DNA from: Thermodesulfobacteriota bacterium
Lineage (GTDB): Bacteria > Desulfobacterota > Desulfobacteria > Desulfobacterales > Desulfosudaceae
Assembly: GCA_040753795.1 (NCBI GenBank)
Contig: JBFMDX010000012.1
Coordinates: forward strand, 2,774 to 66,773
Direction: 5' to 3'
DNA length: 64,000 nt
Made by a program: the position numbers and the translations under genes. Position 1 is the stretch's first letter, and each line of letters opens with the position of its first letter. Positions 53,137-62,900 of this stretch are shown piece by piece. Below the pieces are notes generated by a model. That model made no database searches, was not told the DNA's origin, and saw only the letters and a program-made list of their open reading frames with translations.

Positions 53137-53850
53137 ATGGGAACGGATTTAACCCCCTATCGCATCGAGTACGAATTCAGCTTTAATGATCAGAGCCGCA
53201 AGGTCTTTCAAATCGAACTTGATGCCCGGACTATTTCCATTATCCATCCCCAGCCCAAGGACTTTCCCGCCTGGGCGGCACTGAATAACGAACAATGCGA
53301 ATGCTGCCCGCTGACGCTGGAAGATACCGCTTATTGCCCGATCGCGCTGAACATGGCCGAACTGGTTGAGGAATTTAAAAGCGCTTTTTCCTATGACACC
53401 TGCCTGGTCTGCTGCAAAACGCCGGAGCGCACTTATCAGAAACAGACTTCCGTTCAGGAGGGGCTTTTCTCCATCATGGGCATCATCATGGCGACCAGTA
53501 ATTGTCCCATCATGAACCTGTTTAAACCCATGGCCCGTTTTCACCTTCCTTTTTCGACCATACAGGAAACCATGGTGCGATCCGCTTCCATGTATCTGCT
53601 TCGTCAGTATTTTGTCTACAAACAGGGCCTGACCCCGGACCTGGATATGAAAAAACTTGATGAGCATTACGAAAATGTTCAAAAGGTCAACAAGGGGATT
53701 TTAGCCCGCATCGGAAGTGTCGCCGAAAAAGACGCGGACAAAAATGCCATCATCATTTTAAATTCCCTCGCTCAACTGTTCAACGTGGAAATCGACGATA
53801 ACCTTACCTCCGTTTATTACCTTTTTGATCTGGACGTTACACCGTCATAG
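53137..53850 (+). CDS. Cys-rich unknown protein
   Basis: The 237-residue soluble protein has a beta-rich N-terminal part (YRIEYEFSFNDQSRKVFQIELDARTISII) followed by Cys-rich segments: CECCPLTLEDTAYCPIA and later YDTCLVCCKTPERTY, with another Cys at SNCPIM. This spacing suggests a metal or Fe-S site. The C-terminal half is helical. No named family was recognised, although the layout looks conserved rather than random. GGAA precedes the ATG. It stands alone between tRNA-Pro and the beta-helix gene. Confidence 0.75.
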   Translation: MGTDLTPYRIEYEFSFNDQSRKVFQIELDARTISIIHPQPKDFPAWAALNNEQCECCPLTLEDTAYCPIALNMAELVEEFKSAFSYDTCLVCCKTPERTYQKQTSVQEGLFSIMGIIMATSNCPIMNLFKPMARFHLPFSTIQETMVRSASMYLLRQYFVYKQGLTPDLDMKKLDEHYENVQKVNKGILARIGSVAEKDADKNAIIILNSLAQLFNVEIDDNLTSVYYLFDLDVTPS

Positions 53851-54011
53851 ACAGATACTTTCGTTTGATGCCGGCTCCGTTGCCATAGCCTTACCGTTAT
53901 GCAAGGCTCCTGTTTATATCACCACCTTTCCGTTTTATTTTTAAAACTCCCCCATATGGTGATTGAAAGACTGATCCTTCCTGTTGATGAAAAAGCATGC
54001 TGATTGATATA

Positions 54012-54040
54012 TTGATAAATCTTCCATTCTTCATTAGAAT
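54012..54040 (+). promoter_or_regulatory. Sigma-70 promoter of the beta-helix/glmM operon
   Basis: -35 TTGATA (54012-54017), a 17-base spacer and -10 TAGAAT (54035-54040) lie 33 bases before the ATG. Confidence 0.6.
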
Positions 54041-54072
54041 AAAAAGGATTCATAAATTCATGGGGAGACGGT

Positions 54073-55332
54073 ATGAAGGATCGTTCTGTAAAAATTGATC
54101 GCTTACTGGCCAAAGGCGTTTCCATCCCTTCCCCGGATAGTGTTGAAATCGGAGATGATGTTTCCAGTGACCGTATTTCAGGGGACGGGGTAACGATTCA
54201 CGCCGGCTGTAAAATTTACGGAACGTCCACCTTTATCGGCCGTAACGTCACCATCGGCAGAGAAGGCCCGGCGACCATCGAAGACTGCCAGATCGGTCCG
54301 AAAGCCTATCTTGGCTCCGGATTTTTTTACAACGCCGTTTTTCTGGAAGGCGCCAGGGCCGGGTCCAACGCCCATGTCCGGGAAGGGACCATCATGGAAG
54401 AAGGCAGCAGTCTGGCCCATACGGTCGGGCTGAAGCAGACCATCCTTTTCCCTTACGCGACGCTGGGAAGCATGATCAATTTCTGTGACTGCCTTCTGGC
54501 CGGGGGTACGGGCAGCAAAGATCACAGCGAGGTGGGGAGTTCGTTTGTTCATTTTAATTACTCGCCTAACCAGGACAAGGCAACCCCGTCTCTTTTCGGC
54601 GATGTGCCCAGAGGCGTTATGCTCCGGCAGAGGCCGATATTCCTTGGCGGGCAGGGCGGAGCGGTGGGGCCCATTCGCCTGGGATTCGGGTCCGTCACGG
54701 CAGCCGGATCGATTTGCCGCAAGGATGAATCCGGCACGGGTAAGTTGATCATCGGAAAAACGCTGCAGGGCGGTTCCATGGAGTACACCCCCGGCATGTA
54801 TGGCAACATCAACCGGATCGTGGCCAACAACATTAATTATATCGCCAACCTGGTGGCGCTGAACCGCTGGTATGAAGAAGTCCGGTCGCAGTTTGTCCAT
54901 TCCAGGACATTTCCCGAGGCGCTGCTGTCCGGTCTGAAGGAAAAAATCCGCCTGGGCGTTGAAGAGCGCGTCAAACGTTTTGAAGAGTTATGCGACAAGA
55001 TGCCTTTTTCCATTGCCATGATTAACCGCGGGAGCGACCGTCCATCCGTTCTGCTCGAGCAGAAGCAGGAGCTTTTTGCCAAAAAAGAAATCATCACCGA
55101 ACTGCTTCTGCTGCTGTTTAAATCGGAAGGCGGTGATGAGCGCACCAAAAACGCCTTCCTCGAGGGGGTAAATCGCGCCCGGGAAGAGCAAAGCGTCAGT
55201 TATCTGGCGACAATCAAATCATTGCCCCAGGCAGATGTAAATGCCGGAACCGTCTGGTTGCGATCAATTGTGGACTTTGTCGTTGACCGTATCGGCGACG
55301 TACTGCCCTCATTCAACCTGATGTTAAATTAA
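54073..55332 (+). CDS. Left-handed beta-helix protein next to glmM (GlmU-C-like)
   Basis: The 419-residue protein begins with ~260 residues of left-handed beta-helix hexapeptide repeats (TIHAGCKIYGTSTFIGRNVTIG and onward), including a long insert around KDHSEVGSSFVHFNYSP that resembles the GlmU acetyltransferase domain. The rest is helical. There is no N-terminal uridyltransferase domain, so it is not full GlmU. Its position 26 bases before glmM suggests a role in amino-sugar nucleotide synthesis, perhaps as acyl- or nucleotidyl-transferase partner (inference). It has its own promoter. Confidence 0.75.
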   Translation: MKDRSVKIDRLLAKGVSIPSPDSVEIGDDVSSDRISGDGVTIHAGCKIYGTSTFIGRNVTIGREGPATIEDCQIGPKAYLGSGFFYNAVFLEGARAGSNAHVREGTIMEEGSSLAHTVGLKQTILFPYATLGSMINFCDCLLAGGTGSKDHSEVGSSFVHFNYSPNQDKATPSLFGDVPRGVMLRQRPIFLGGQGGAVGPIRLGFGSVTAAGSICRKDESGTGKLIIGKTLQGGSMEYTPGMYGNINRIVANNINYIANLVALNRWYEEVRSQFVHSRTFPEALLSGLKEKIRLGVEERVKRFEELCDKMPFSIAMINRGSDRPSVLLEQKQELFAKKEIITELLLLLFKSEGGDERTKNAFLEGVNRAREEQSVSYLATIKSLPQADVNAGTVWLRSIVDFVVDRIGDVLPSFNLMLN

Positions 55333-55358
55333 TCATTTATCCCGGAAAGAGAAAATCC

Positions 55359-56717
55359 ATGGGAAGGCTTTTCGGCACGGATGGGATCAGGGGACAGGCC
55401 AACCGGTATCCCATGACAGCGGAAATGGCCGTGGCCGCGGGAAGGGCCATGGCCGTTTTTTTTAAAAAACCGGACAAATCCGGTCCGGTTACGGTTGTCA
55501 TCGGCAAGGATACCCGGCAATCAGGCGATATGCTGGAAAGCGGTTTGTGCGCGGGGTTATGCGCCATGGAGGCGGACGTGTATCTGGCCGGAGTTTTTCC
55601 CACACCCGGGATCGCTTATCTGACCGTCTCAATGGGGGCCGATGCCGGCATTGTGGTGTCAGCGTCTCACAACCCGTTTATGGATAACGGTATCAAAATT
55701 TTTAACCGGGAAGGTCATAAGCTTTCCGTTCCCCAGGAAGCGGAGATTGAAACGCTTATCCTGTCCTGCCGGGAGTCTTCAGCGTCACCCGGTCAACCTG
55801 CCTGCGGAAGAATTCACCGGTTAAAGGACGCGGATATTCACTACGCCGATTTTTTAAAAAAATCCATGGCAGGGGAGGGCGCTTTGCCGCCTTTTCCAGA
55901 CGGGATCAAACTGGTGATTGACTGCGCCAATGGCGCGGTCGGCGGCATTGCCAAAAGAATTTTTACCCGGGCCGTCATCTTATCCGCGGCTCCGGACGGG
56001 ATGAATATCAATAACGGCTGCGGTTCAGAACACCCCGACAACCTTTGCCGGCAGGTGATAGAACAGCGGGCCGCCGCCGGATTTGCCTTTGACGGGGACG
56101 GGGACAGGGTAGTCGCGGTTGATGAAAACGGACACATCCTGTCCGGGGACCGGATACTGGCGATTTGCGCCGGGTATCTGAAGGAAAACGGCCGGCTTCG
56201 AAACAACACCGTGGTCAGTACCGTGATGAGCAATATCGGTTTGACCCGGGCCTTGCGGCAGATGGATATTGCCCATGTCACCACCGATGTGGGTGACCGC
56301 CATGTCCTGGAAACAATGCTTTCCCGGGGTTCCGCCCTGGGCGGAGAGGATTCCGGACACATTATCCTTTCCGATCACCAGACAACCGGAGACGGCCTGC
56401 TGACCGCCCTGATGATTTGCCATATCATGGCCGGGACCCATAAACCGCTGTCCGTGCTGGCCTCCACCATGACGGTTTGTCCCCAGGAACTGGTCAATGT
56501 CCCTGTACGGGAAAAACCGGACTTGCGAACTATCAAGGACGTGCGGAAAACCATTGCCGCGGTAGAAGCATCTCTTGGTGAGTCCGGAAGAGTCCTGGTC
56601 AGGTATTCCGGAACACAACCCCTGTGCCGGGTAATGGCGGAAGCGGCGACCGCCGAGGAGGCCAGAAGGGCCGTCATCGATATTGCCGAAGCCATCCGGC
56701 GTCATATTGGCGATTAG
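55359..56717 (+). CDS. glmM: Phosphoglucosamine mutase
   Basis: The 452-residue enzyme starts GRLFGTDGIRG, has the phospho-serine loop VSASHNPFMDNGIK (Ser about residue 103), the metal loop DGDGDRV, GEDSGH and the C-terminal phosphate-binding RYSGTQP. The GlmM-type SASHNP loop supports glucosamine rather than glucose substrate. It interconverts glucosamine-6-P and glucosamine-1-P on the way to UDP-GlcNAc. GGAAAGAG precedes the ATG. It is co-transcribed with the beta-helix gene. Confidence 0.95.
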   Translation: MGRLFGTDGIRGQANRYPMTAEMAVAAGRAMAVFFKKPDKSGPVTVVIGKDTRQSGDMLESGLCAGLCAMEADVYLAGVFPTPGIAYLTVSMGADAGIVVSASHNPFMDNGIKIFNREGHKLSVPQEAEIETLILSCRESSASPGQPACGRIHRLKDADIHYADFLKKSMAGEGALPPFPDGIKLVIDCANGAVGGIAKRIFTRAVILSAAPDGMNINNGCGSEHPDNLCRQVIEQRAAAGFAFDGDGDRVVAVDENGHILSGDRILAICAGYLKENGRLRNNTVVSTVMSNIGLTRALRQMDIAHVTTDVGDRHVLETMLSRGSALGGEDSGHIILSDHQTTGDGLLTALMICHIMAGTHKPLSVLASTMTVCPQELVNVPVREKPDLRTIKDVRKTIAAVEASLGESGRVLVRYSGTQPLCRVMAEAATAEEARRAVIDIAEAIRRHIGD

Positions 56718-56727
56718 AGGAGATGTG

Positions 56728-58305
56728 ATGAAAATTACCTTTCACGGCGCGGCCCGGGAAGTGACCGGATCAATGCATTTATTGCAGACCGATCATGACA
56801 ATGTCCTGCTGGACTGCGGCCTTTTCCAGGGAAGAAGATCCGAGTCCTCGCGGAAAAACCGGACCGCGCCGTTTGACCCCGCCATCCTGACCAATATCGT
56901 CTTGTCGCACGCCCATATTGATCATTGCGGCAGAATCCCCATGATGGTCAAAGAAAAATTCAATGGCCGCATCATTTGTACCCGCGCGACAAAAGATGTC
57001 TGCGATTACATGCTGACGGACGCGGCCCATATCCAGGAGTCGGAAGCGGAATATTTGAACTACAAGGCGGTCAGAAACGCCATCCGTACAAATTTCTTTA
57101 AAAAACAGGGCAGGGAGGCATCGTTCCAGGAAATCAAAGACGCGACCCGGTTGCTGAAACGGGAAGGCGCACGACTTGACGCCGAACAGATCAACGCACT
57201 GGCAGCCCGGCTATACGTGCCGCTGGCAGATCCCTTGTACACCGTGGCTGACGCCGCCAGCGCGTTGCAGCATTTTGAAGGCATCCCCTACCGGACACCG
57301 GTTGACATCGGCAAAGACATGACGGTGACGTTTTATGAAGCCGGCCATATTCTGGGATCGGCGGTCAGTATCATCAAACTGCGTGACAAGGGCGTTCGAA
57401 AAACCATTTGTTTTACCGGTGATCTGGGACGATTCGGCAAGGCGATTATCCGGGACCCGAATCTTGATTTTGCTCCCGAAGACCGGGATATCGATTTACT
57501 GATCATTGAAAGCACTTATGGCGACAGGGAGCACGGGTCGGTCGCCGACCTGCCCGGGAGAATGAAGCAGGTGCTGTCGGAAACCCTTGATCGAAACGGC
57601 ACCGTCATTATCCCCGCGTTTGCCTACGGCCGTACCCAGGAGATTCTCTACACGGTTCACGCGCTTTATGACAGGGGGGATGTCAAGCCGGTGGCCGTAT
57701 ATGTGGACAGCCCCCTGGCCAGTAAGCTGACACGGGTTTTCAGCGAACACCCCGAGGTGTATGACTGCGAAACGCATGAAACCTTTTTGAAGCGGGGGGA
57801 CAACCCGTTTGACTTTGATATGGTCCATTTTGTGGAGTCCGTGGAAGAATCCATGGAAGTGATGAAAGAAAAAATTCCTCATATTGTTATTTCCGCGTCG
57901 GGAATGTGCGAATTCGGGCGCATCCTTCATCATCTGCGATACAAGATTCATAACCCGGCCAATACCATTTTAATCGTCGGCTATATGGCGGAAAACACCC
58001 TCGGGCGGCGGATACTGGTCGAAGGTGAAAAGTACCAACGGTCAGGTAAAAAGACGGACCCGCCGATTATGAAGATTTTCGGGAAAGAATATCCCCTGAA
58101 GGCCCACGTTACCGAGATTGACGGCTTCAGCGCGCATGCGGACAAGCATGAACTGACGCGATTTATCCGGGAGTCCAATCTGAATATTAAAAAAGCCGCT
58201 ATTGTTCACGGTGAGATGGAACAGGCCCGGCCGTTTTCGGAAGAACTGCAGCGGATGGGAATAGAAACAACAATCCCGGCCATGGGGGAAACCATTATCA
58301 TTTGA
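56728..58305 (+). CDS. Beta-CASP metallo-beta-lactamase-fold RNA nuclease
   Basis: The 525-residue protein shows the metallo-beta-lactamase motif HAHIDHCG, the strand TICFTGDLG, IIESTYGDREH, IPAFAYGRTQEILY and the beta-CASP region ending SASGMCEFGRILHHL, then FSAHADKHEL and a final VHGE. It is a CPSF73/YsiL-like RNA metallohydrolase, probably an endo- or exoribonuclease. GAGGAG precedes ATG 56728, 10 bases after glmM. A bidirectional terminator follows. Confidence 0.92.
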   Translation: MKITFHGAAREVTGSMHLLQTDHDNVLLDCGLFQGRRSESSRKNRTAPFDPAILTNIVLSHAHIDHCGRIPMMVKEKFNGRIICTRATKDVCDYMLTDAAHIQESEAEYLNYKAVRNAIRTNFFKKQGREASFQEIKDATRLLKREGARLDAEQINALAARLYVPLADPLYTVADAASALQHFEGIPYRTPVDIGKDMTVTFYEAGHILGSAVSIIKLRDKGVRKTICFTGDLGRFGKAIIRDPNLDFAPEDRDIDLLIIESTYGDREHGSVADLPGRMKQVLSETLDRNGTVIIPAFAYGRTQEILYTVHALYDRGDVKPVAVYVDSPLASKLTRVFSEHPEVYDCETHETFLKRGDNPFDFDMVHFVESVEESMEVMKEKIPHIVISASGMCEFGRILHHLRYKIHNPANTILIVGYMAENTLGRRILVEGEKYQRSGKKTDPPIMKIFGKEYPLKAHVTEIDGFSAHADKHELTRFIRESNLNIKKAAIVHGEMEQARPFSEELQRMGIETTIPAMGETIII

Positions 58306-58338
58306 TCTGTTCGGTTGAAGACAAATAATAACAACAAT

Positions 58339-58379
58339 AAAACCCCTGACCCATTGGATCAGGGGTTTTATTTTATTTT
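58339..58379. terminator. Bidirectional terminator
   Basis: AAAACCCCTGA (58339-58349) pairs perfectly with TCAGGGGTTTT (58359-58369), followed by ATTTTATTTTA. It separates the beta-CASP gene from the convergent Bax-inhibitor-like gene. Confidence 0.85.
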
Positions 58380-58413
58380 ACTGATAATACTATGTAAAAT
58401 ATAGTTGTTTGCT

Positions 58414-59139
58414 TTAGTCCCTGCTGGTTCCGAAAATTCGCAGCAGGAATAAAAACATATTGATGAAATCAAGGTAAAGGGACAGGGCACCCATGATGGC
58501 CCCTTTTCGAACCACGGCCGCGTCCAGTCCATCCGGCTGGGACAGGGCCATGATTTTCAGCTTCTGGGTGTCGTAAGCGGTAAGGCCCACAAAGACAAAG
58601 ACGCCGATATAGCTGATGATCATGGACATTCCGGCGCTTTTCAGGAAGATATTGACAAGAGAAGCGATGATAATGCCAATCAACCCCATGAACATGAACT
58701 GTCCAACGCCCGTCAGGTCTTTTTTGGTGACCATGCCATAAACGCTGCAGGCGCCAAACGTCGCGGCGCAGATAAAAAACGTCGAGGCAATAGAAGAGAG
58801 CGTGTAAGCCATAAATATAAATGACAGCGTCACGCCGTTTAGAATGGCGTAAATTATAAAGAGTGCTGTGGCTGTACCGGACTCTATTTTCTGGATCCGG
58901 GCGGAAAGATAAAAGACCAGGCCCAGTTCCGCTATGATAAGGATGAAAAAGACCGGTTGGATGGACTGAAGAGCGGCAGGGTTGGAGACAATCATGTTCT
59001 CTATGATTCCGGCCACATAATAGGACATAAAACCGGTCAGGGCCAAACCGATGGCCATCCAGTTATATACGCTCTGGATAAAACTGTTCACTACAGTCCG
59101 GGCTTGTCCGGTTTCTCTGACCAAAACGGGATCCTTCAT
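58414..59139 (-). CDS. Bax inhibitor-1/YccA-family membrane protein
   Basis: The 241-residue protein has seven membrane segments and the UPF0005/TMBIM pattern (VYNWMAIGLALTGFMSYYVAG at the first helix, GVFVFVGLTAYDTQKLK near the sixth, and SLYLDFINMFLFLLRIFG at the end). Family members act as pH-sensitive calcium leak channels or modulate FtsH in bacteria. GGAGGAG precedes the ATG. It is a single-gene unit with AT-rich upstream DNA. Confidence 0.93.
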   Translation of the reverse strand: MKDPVLVRETGQARTVVNSFIQSVYNWMAIGLALTGFMSYYVAGIIENMIVSNPAALQSIQPVFFILIIAELGLVFYLSARIQKIESGTATALFIIYAILNGVTLSFIFMAYTLSSIASTFFICAATFGACSVYGMVTKKDLTGVGQFMFMGLIGIIIASLVNIFLKSAGMSMIISYIGVFVFVGLTAYDTQKLKIMALSQPDGLDAAVVRKGAIMGALSLYLDFINMFLFLLRIFGTSRD

Positions 59140-59209
59140 AACACTCCTCCAAATTTACAAGTTACTGTTATTATATGATTATTAACTCTAAGCAGACTCT
59201 CATGCATTT

Positions 59210-59239
59210 TTGGTTTAAACTTTTTGTATTTTATATTAT
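59210..59239 (+). promoter_or_regulatory. Candidate promoter of the 85-residue gene
   Basis: -35 TTGGTT (59210-59215), an 18-base spacer and -10 TATTAT (59234-59239) lie in the AT-rich divergent gap, 70 bases before the ATG. Confidence 0.4.
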
Positions 59240-59309
59240 AGTGCAAATAATAAAGTTTTCAACTAAAACCGGTCATAATCGCTACGAATTCAGATAAGAA
59301 GACTTTAAT

Positions 59310-59567
59310 ATGAAGCCTGATCAATTATACCATAACCTGAAAGAATCAGCGGAAAAAATCGGCATAACGGTCAAAGAGCATAACTTCCGTAACGCCGGGA
59401 TCCATGTGTCCAGCGGGTTGTGCAAAATAAGGGACCACCAGTTTTTTATCATGGATAAGCGGTTGACGATTCGGGAAAAAATCGACACGCTGGCCGAGTG
59501 CTTAAGAGAGATGAACCTTGAATCGGTTTACATCGTTCCCGCCATAAGAGAACTTCTCAAAAAATAG
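59310..59567 (+). CDS. Small conserved-looking unknown protein
   Basis: The 85-residue protein is a single alpha/beta unit (LYHNLKESAEKIGI, GLCKIRDHQFFIMDKRLTIREKIDTLAECLREMNLE, YIVPAIRELLKK). A lone Cys sits in GLCKIRDHQ. No signal peptide is present. It resembles a short protein often met near smc in sulfate reducers, recalled rather than checked. Codon use is similar to the neighbours. Function is unknown. Confidence 0.75.
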   Translation: MKPDQLYHNLKESAEKIGITVKEHNFRNAGIHVSSGLCKIRDHQFFIMDKRLTIREKIDTLAECLREMNLESVYIVPAIRELLKK

Positions 59568-59918
59568 TTTTGTTTTTGACTCAACAGGGCATGACCAGCC
59601 GGCCATGCCATTCCATTTGTTTTCAGGCCGATACCGTCTCCTTTTTATTTTATTCTAAAAGTTTACATAATATATCTTATCAGACGTTATATGTCTGGTT
59701 GTCTTCGCCCGGTCCGGTTTGGCTGTAAAATGAGCCAGATACTATATATAGTGTCTTTGCCGATTATTTTCCACTTCTTATTGTGTTTTTTTCTTTACAA
59801 ACCGGATTCGACCTGATAGATCATTCACAGAAAATAATCCAAGAGATTCTTCTTAAATCTATCTGATTTTATAAACCTGATGTTATCTGCCTTTTTTGTT
59901 CGGCAGGAGGAGTTGACC
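59568..59918. other. AT-rich gap upstream of smc
   Basis: This 351-base stretch contains no credible gene. It holds a 20-base near-palindrome at 59737-59756, a short hairpin CAGAC/GTCTG around 59681-59697 and AT-rich promoter-like DNA. No long stem with a T run was found. Confidence 0.6.
59737..59756. promoter_or_regulatory. Near-perfect palindrome upstream of smc
   Basis: The core ACTATATATAGT is a perfect 12-base palindrome, extended on both sides by AGAT and GTCT with one mismatched pair. It lies 163 bases before smc and is a candidate operator for an unknown regulator. Confidence 0.45.
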
Positions 59919-62900
59919 ATGAGGCTTAAACAACTTGAATTGAGCGGCTTCAAATCATTTCCGGAAAGTTCCGTGATCCATTTCCCTCCCGGTATTTTTT
60001 CGATTGTCGGCCCGAATGGTTGTGGCAAAAGCAATATTATTGACGCCTTGAAATGGGTCATGGGTGAGCAGAGCGCCCTTCAGTTGCGCGGGAAATCCAT
60101 GGAAGATGTCATTTTTGCCGGAAGCGATGGAAAATCCCCGGTCAATATGGCTGAAGTTTCCCTGACGCTGGTCAATGATAATGGCTCGGCTCCTGAAGAA
60201 TTAAAACACCTGTCGGAAATTATGATTACAAGGCGGATGTACCGCTCCGGGGAGCGCGCCTATTTCATCAACAGACAACCCTGCCGGTTGAAGGACATTT
60301 ATAACATTTTCATGGGAAGCGGCATGGGCGCCCGCTCCTATTCAATTATTCAGCAGGGAAATATCGGGGCCATTACCGAGGCCACGCCGGAAGAACGCCG
60401 CACGTTTATTGAAGAGGCGGCCGGGGTTACCCGTTACAAAACCCGGAAAGAGGAAACGCTCCGGAAAATCAAAGCAACCGACCAGGACCTGCTTCGCGTC
60501 AAGGACATTATGGCAGAGGTTCAGCAGCGGATGAACAGTCTGAACCGTCAGGCCAAAACCGCTCAACGATACAAAGACTACCGGGAAGCCATCAAAGTCC
60601 TGGACATTCTCATTTCCCTCAATGCCTATAACGAATATGGCCGGAAAATATCCGAAACCGACGCCCTGCTTCAGTCGCTGCGGGATATCGACAACACGCA
60701 CGCGGCGGAGATAGGAAAACTGGATGCCGCGATCGAGGCCATCAAACATGAAAAAGACATCAAAGACAGGGAAATCGCCGACCTGAAAGAAAAGAGATAT
60801 GAGTGTCAGCGAACCATCGACAAGGCCGAAAAGGATCTGGATTATTTCCGGCAGGATCGGGACCGCATAGAAACGGATACCTTCAGGCTGAAGGAAGAAG
60901 AGAAGATCATCAGCGAGAAAAACGCCCGGATGACGTCGGAGATCGCGGAAGTTGAGGCGGCCGATGCCCGCGTCCGGGAAAGCAATCAGCAGATCAGGGC
61001 GGCTTTGGAGGAAAGGCAGGAGGCTTCCCAGCAGATTCTCCAGGAAGTGACAGCCCTAAAAAAGATCCTGGAAACCCGGAAAAGCGATCTGATGCGGCTG
61101 ACGGCTGATGAGGCCAAGTACCATAATATTTGTCAGCATGTCTCCGAAAGCAAGGAGTCGCTTTTAAAACGCAAGCAGGAAATCCGCACGGACAGAATTA
61201 CCGCGGCCAGAAATACCACCCGGTTAAAACATGATCAGGAAAGGATAAAGACGGAAATCGAAACCGTTGTTCAGCAGATCGCTGAAATGAACGAACAGAT
61301 ATCCGTAACGGGAAACCGACTGGATGAAAAGCATAAAGCCCTGTCCAACCAGGTCAAGCTGGTGCAGTCCACCGACATGGAGAAAAACCGGATACGGTCC
61401 AAATATACGGAAATCAAGAAGCTTGACGAAAATTTTGAATGGTACAAGGACGGCGTAAAAAGTATCTTGCAGCAGGCGGCCGATGAAAAGACAGCCGACG
61501 GCTGTTCCCCCGTTATGGGTGTCATCGCCGATATCGTCAAGCCGGAACCGGGTTTTGAAACCGCGACTGAAGCCGCCCTGGGGGAATCCCTCCAATATAT
61601 TCTGGTGGACAGCCAGCAGACCGGCGTACAGTGGATTGATGGTTTGAAAGCCAACCATTCCGGAAGAAGCGGTTTTATCCCGGTTGCCGAATTTAATGAG
61701 TTGACGGGAGCCGCGCCGGAACCGGTATCGTCAACCTCACCCGACCTTCTGATTAATCATATCACCGTCAGCCAGGAATATAAGCCCCTCATCACCACCC
61801 TTATCGGCCGGGTATTTGTCACTCCGGACCTCCATGAAGCGCTGAAGCTCTGGCATCAGCCCAACGGATCGACCCGGAAAACCGTCGTCACGCGTGAAGG
61901 CGACCTGGTCTCTCCCCTGGGAATTATTGTCGGCGGCAGTAAAGACAGGATGGACGGTATCCTGTCCAAAAAGCAGGAAATAAAGGATCTGGCCCGGCAG
62001 ATCGAAGACCTGGCCATGAAGCTGGACCAGGCCCGACAGACCCAGTCCGCCATTGAAAAAGATGTCCGGGAACTGGAAGAGGATCTCCAGCAACTGAAAA
62101 ACAGCCGGAACCAGGCCGTTGCCCGGCAGATGGAACTGGAAAAGGAGAGTTACCGGATATCGACGGATCTGGATGCCGCCGTCCAGCGGCTGGAGATCCT
62201 GGAACTGGAAGAACAGCACCTGGACGGAGAAGAAAGCGATCTGGATGACGAGATCAACAAGGTCCGGCAGACCCTTGCCTCGATTCAGCAGCAGATGCAG
62301 GAAACGGAAACCCTGATCAAGCAGTCCCATGAAGCGGTCAACCGCGCGGCGACGCAATATGAAGAGTTCAATCAGGCGACCATGGAGCTGCGCCTGAAAT
62401 TATCGGCCTCACAGGCCGAACTGGAAAGCAACCGGAAAACCATGGAACGGCTCCGGTCATTTCAGGTGGAAGCCGTCCAGCGGCGGGATCAGATTGCCTC
62501 CGAAATCGCTTCCAAACAGGCGAAAATGGAAACCGTCACGGCATCCATCGGGCAATGCGAACAACAGCTGGCCGCGGGCTACGGAAATCTGGAAAGCCTG
62601 GAAGGAAAGTTATCCGAGCATGAATCCATGTACACGACTATTTCCGAACGCATTTCCGAGACCGACCGTAAATTTGCCGACATACGCAGTCAGCGGGAAA
62701 AAAATGCCGAAAATATCCGGTTTCTGGATAGAGAGCAGTTGGACCGCGCCGTTAAACAGGAAGGTCTGGTTCATAAACTGGAAGACCTTTATCATGCCGC
62801 GTTTGCGACCATTCGCCAGGAATATGAACAGCGATTGTCTGAAACGGACAAAACCATTCCGGACATGGAAAACGAACTGACCACCCTCCGGGAAAAGCTG

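Noticed and set aside
53887-53908. AGCCTT/AAGGCT hairpin as a terminator of the Cys-rich gene
   Set aside because: The stem has only 6 pairs, the loop is 10 bases and no T run follows.
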